DNA from: Geoglobus sp. | GTDB taxonomy: Archaea; Halobacteriota; Archaeoglobi; Archaeoglobales; Archaeoglobaceae | NCBI GenBank assembly: GCA_027019885.1 | Contig: JALUWC010000497.1 | Location: forward strand, 1-7,075 | Length of the DNA stretch: 7,075 nucleotides | Direction of reading: 5' to 3' | Part shown: piece after piece, positions 6,048-7,075 of the stretch | Layout of the letters: each line of letters starts with the position of its first letter | Numbering within the stretch: the stretch's first letter is position 1 | Position numbers and translations under genes: made by a program | Notes under the pieces: generated by a model | What the model saw: only the letters and a program-made list of their open reading frames with translations | Told to the model about the DNA's origin: nothing | Database searches by the model: none

Positions 6048-6954
6048 GTGTTTCTCCTTCTTTTTGGCCTTGTTCACGGATCTCCGGTACTCCCATTGCT
6101 GTGTTCTCACCAACAATTTTGAAGTATGCCTCTTCCAGAGTCGGCTCAACCAGATGCACATCGGTCACTTGTACTCCGGTTTCAATTAATGAACTGAGGA
6201 TGCTGTTAATCTGTCTCGGGTCGGCTATAGGAAATCTCTCTATTCCCCGCTTCGAAGTTATCTGTACAATCCTCTCCGACATTACTACTCGCAGAAGCTC
6301 TTCCCGCGTCCCACTCCAAATCAGGGATCCGCGAACTAGAAATCCGTATCGTGTGCAAATTTGTCCCGCAAGGGCCAGATTGTGTGTGCACAATACCACG
6401 GTGGTCCCTTCCTTTACCGACAGTGTACGTACCAGAGCTGCCACCTCACGAGCAGAACCGGGATCCAGACCTGAGGTTGGCTCGTCAAGAAATAGCACCT
6501 GTGGCCGGTGAAGCAATGAGCGTGCGAGTTGCACCCTCTTTCTCATCCCCGTGGACAGCGAACCAAACATGTCATTCTTGCGATCGTCAATATGTAGTTG
6601 TTTAAGCAGAGTCTCTATACGTTGCATTGCTTTATCGATTTCGAGATCGTAGAGCCGAGCAAAGAACAGGAGATTGTCTACTACACTCATGTGCAGGTAG
6701 AGCTGTGCTGACTCAGCGACGGTGGAGGTGGACTTTCTGATACATTCTTCCCCGCTAGATTTGCCTAGCACTGTCAATTTGCCGCTACTCGGTGTAATGG
6801 TCCCGTTCAATAAGCGCACCGTTGTAGACTTACCGGCACCGTTAGGCCCCAATAGCCCGAAAATCTCACCACGATGTACTCCAAGGTTAAGGTCAATGAG
6901 GGCTTCAACCCCACCATCATAGGTCTTTCCTAGACCCATCGCCTCAATTATCAT
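6028..6954 (-). CDS. ABC transporter ATP-binding protein, NatA-like, 308 aa
   Basis: The nucleotide-binding subunit that powers the ABC-2 permease encoded next. Walker A is GPNGAGKST (36-44), Walker B VLFLDEP (153-159, with D157 and E158), D-loop SGLD (161-164) and H-loop His191. The signature is LSTGM (133-137) instead of LSGGQ, common in the NatA/CcmA-like group. The Q-loop Gln appears to be Glu81 (AESAQLY), also seen in that group. A C-terminal extension after about 220 ends with the typical VEPTLEEAYFKIVG block (269-282) and a charged tail. ATG 6954 has an excellent AAGGAGG seven bases upstream and the expected MIIEAMGLGKTY beginning. However, the frame stays open upstream to the edge of the window. 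It is the first complete gene of the presumed operon; the promoter is not in the window. Confidence 0.92.
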   Translation of the reverse strand: MIIEAMGLGKTYDGGVEALIDLNLGVHRGEIFGLLGPNGAGKSTTVRLLNGTITPSSGKLTVLGKSSGEECIRKSTSTVAESAQLYLHMSVVDNLLFFARLYDLEIDKAMQRIETLLKQLHIDDRKNDMFGSLSTGMRKRVQLARSLLHRPQVLFLDEPTSGLDPGSAREVAALVRTLSVKEGTTVVLCTHNLALAGQICTRYGFLVRGSLIWSGTREELLRVVMSERIVQITSKRGIERFPIADPRQINSILSSLIETGVQVTDVHLVEPTLEEAYFKIVGENTAMGVPEIREQGQKEGETHESIAS

Positions 6955-7075
6955 TATTTCCTCCTTATACCCATCATATAGATTACTATTACTTCCTCTT
7001 TTCGATTCTGCATGTTTCACCAGAAGGACTCCTGCAGTGATAAGAATCACCGATACTATCAATGCCCTGAGAATG
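6955..7075 (-). other. Open in-frame extension with a hydrophobic segment, cut by window edge
   Basis: Upstream of the ATPase ATG the same frame has no stop up to the right edge. It reads ILRALIVSVILITAGVLLV, a good transmembrane helix, then a polar linker KHAESKRGSNSNLYDGYKEE running into the ATPase. The other two - strand frames have stops here (TAA and TGA). Either an upstream membrane protein is fused to this ATPase, or an upstream gene has lost its stop, or the open frame is chance. The strong SD just before 6954 argues that the ATPase can at least start on its own. Confidence 0.4.

Overview
The window reads as an accessory stretch of a bacterial chromosome with moderate GC. Most intact genes have clear Shine-Dalgarno (SD) sequences (AGGAGG, GGAGG or AAGGAG) 5-10 bases before ATG, so the host relies on SD initiation. 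That, with the gene types, fits a Bacillota or Spirochaetota-like anaerobe better than a Bacteroidota. The sequence alone does not settle the taxon.

Left part (about 1-1425): a gene graveyard. A decayed IS21-family IstA transposase lies on the + strand. It has several in-frame stops, frameshifts, a Glu-to-Lys change at the presumed catalytic Glu, and no IstB behind it. Abutting it on the - strand is an internal scrap of a GH29-type alpha-L-fucosidase. Upstream of that on the same strand is the N-terminal half of a Nudix hydrolase. All three are broken.

Middle (1481-3079): two apparently intact - strand genes, a 130-aa Nudix hydrolase and a 253-aa short-chain dehydrogenase/reductase (SDR). 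The SDR gene is visibly AT-rich and lacks a good SD, so it looks like a recent import. Its stop codon lies inside a 70-base element of two mirrored, bulged hairpins. About 240 bases with no recognisable gene, but with two small perfect inverted repeats, separate it from the next gene.

Right part (3080-7075): five tightly packed - strand genes that look like one operon, read from right to left. They are a NatA-like ABC ATPase, a NatB-like ABC-2 permease (overlapping the ATPase by 20 bases), a six-helix protein that aligns with CPBP/Abi intramembrane proteases but lacks the catalytic residues, a 183-aa multi-pass membrane protein of unrecognised family, and a complete CPBP protease with all active-site motifs. 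The set suggests export of, or protection from, a peptide or other membrane-active compound, with an active and an inactive CPBP protein made together. The ATPase frame stays open to the right edge of the window and includes a possible transmembrane segment, so the true start of this operon lies outside.
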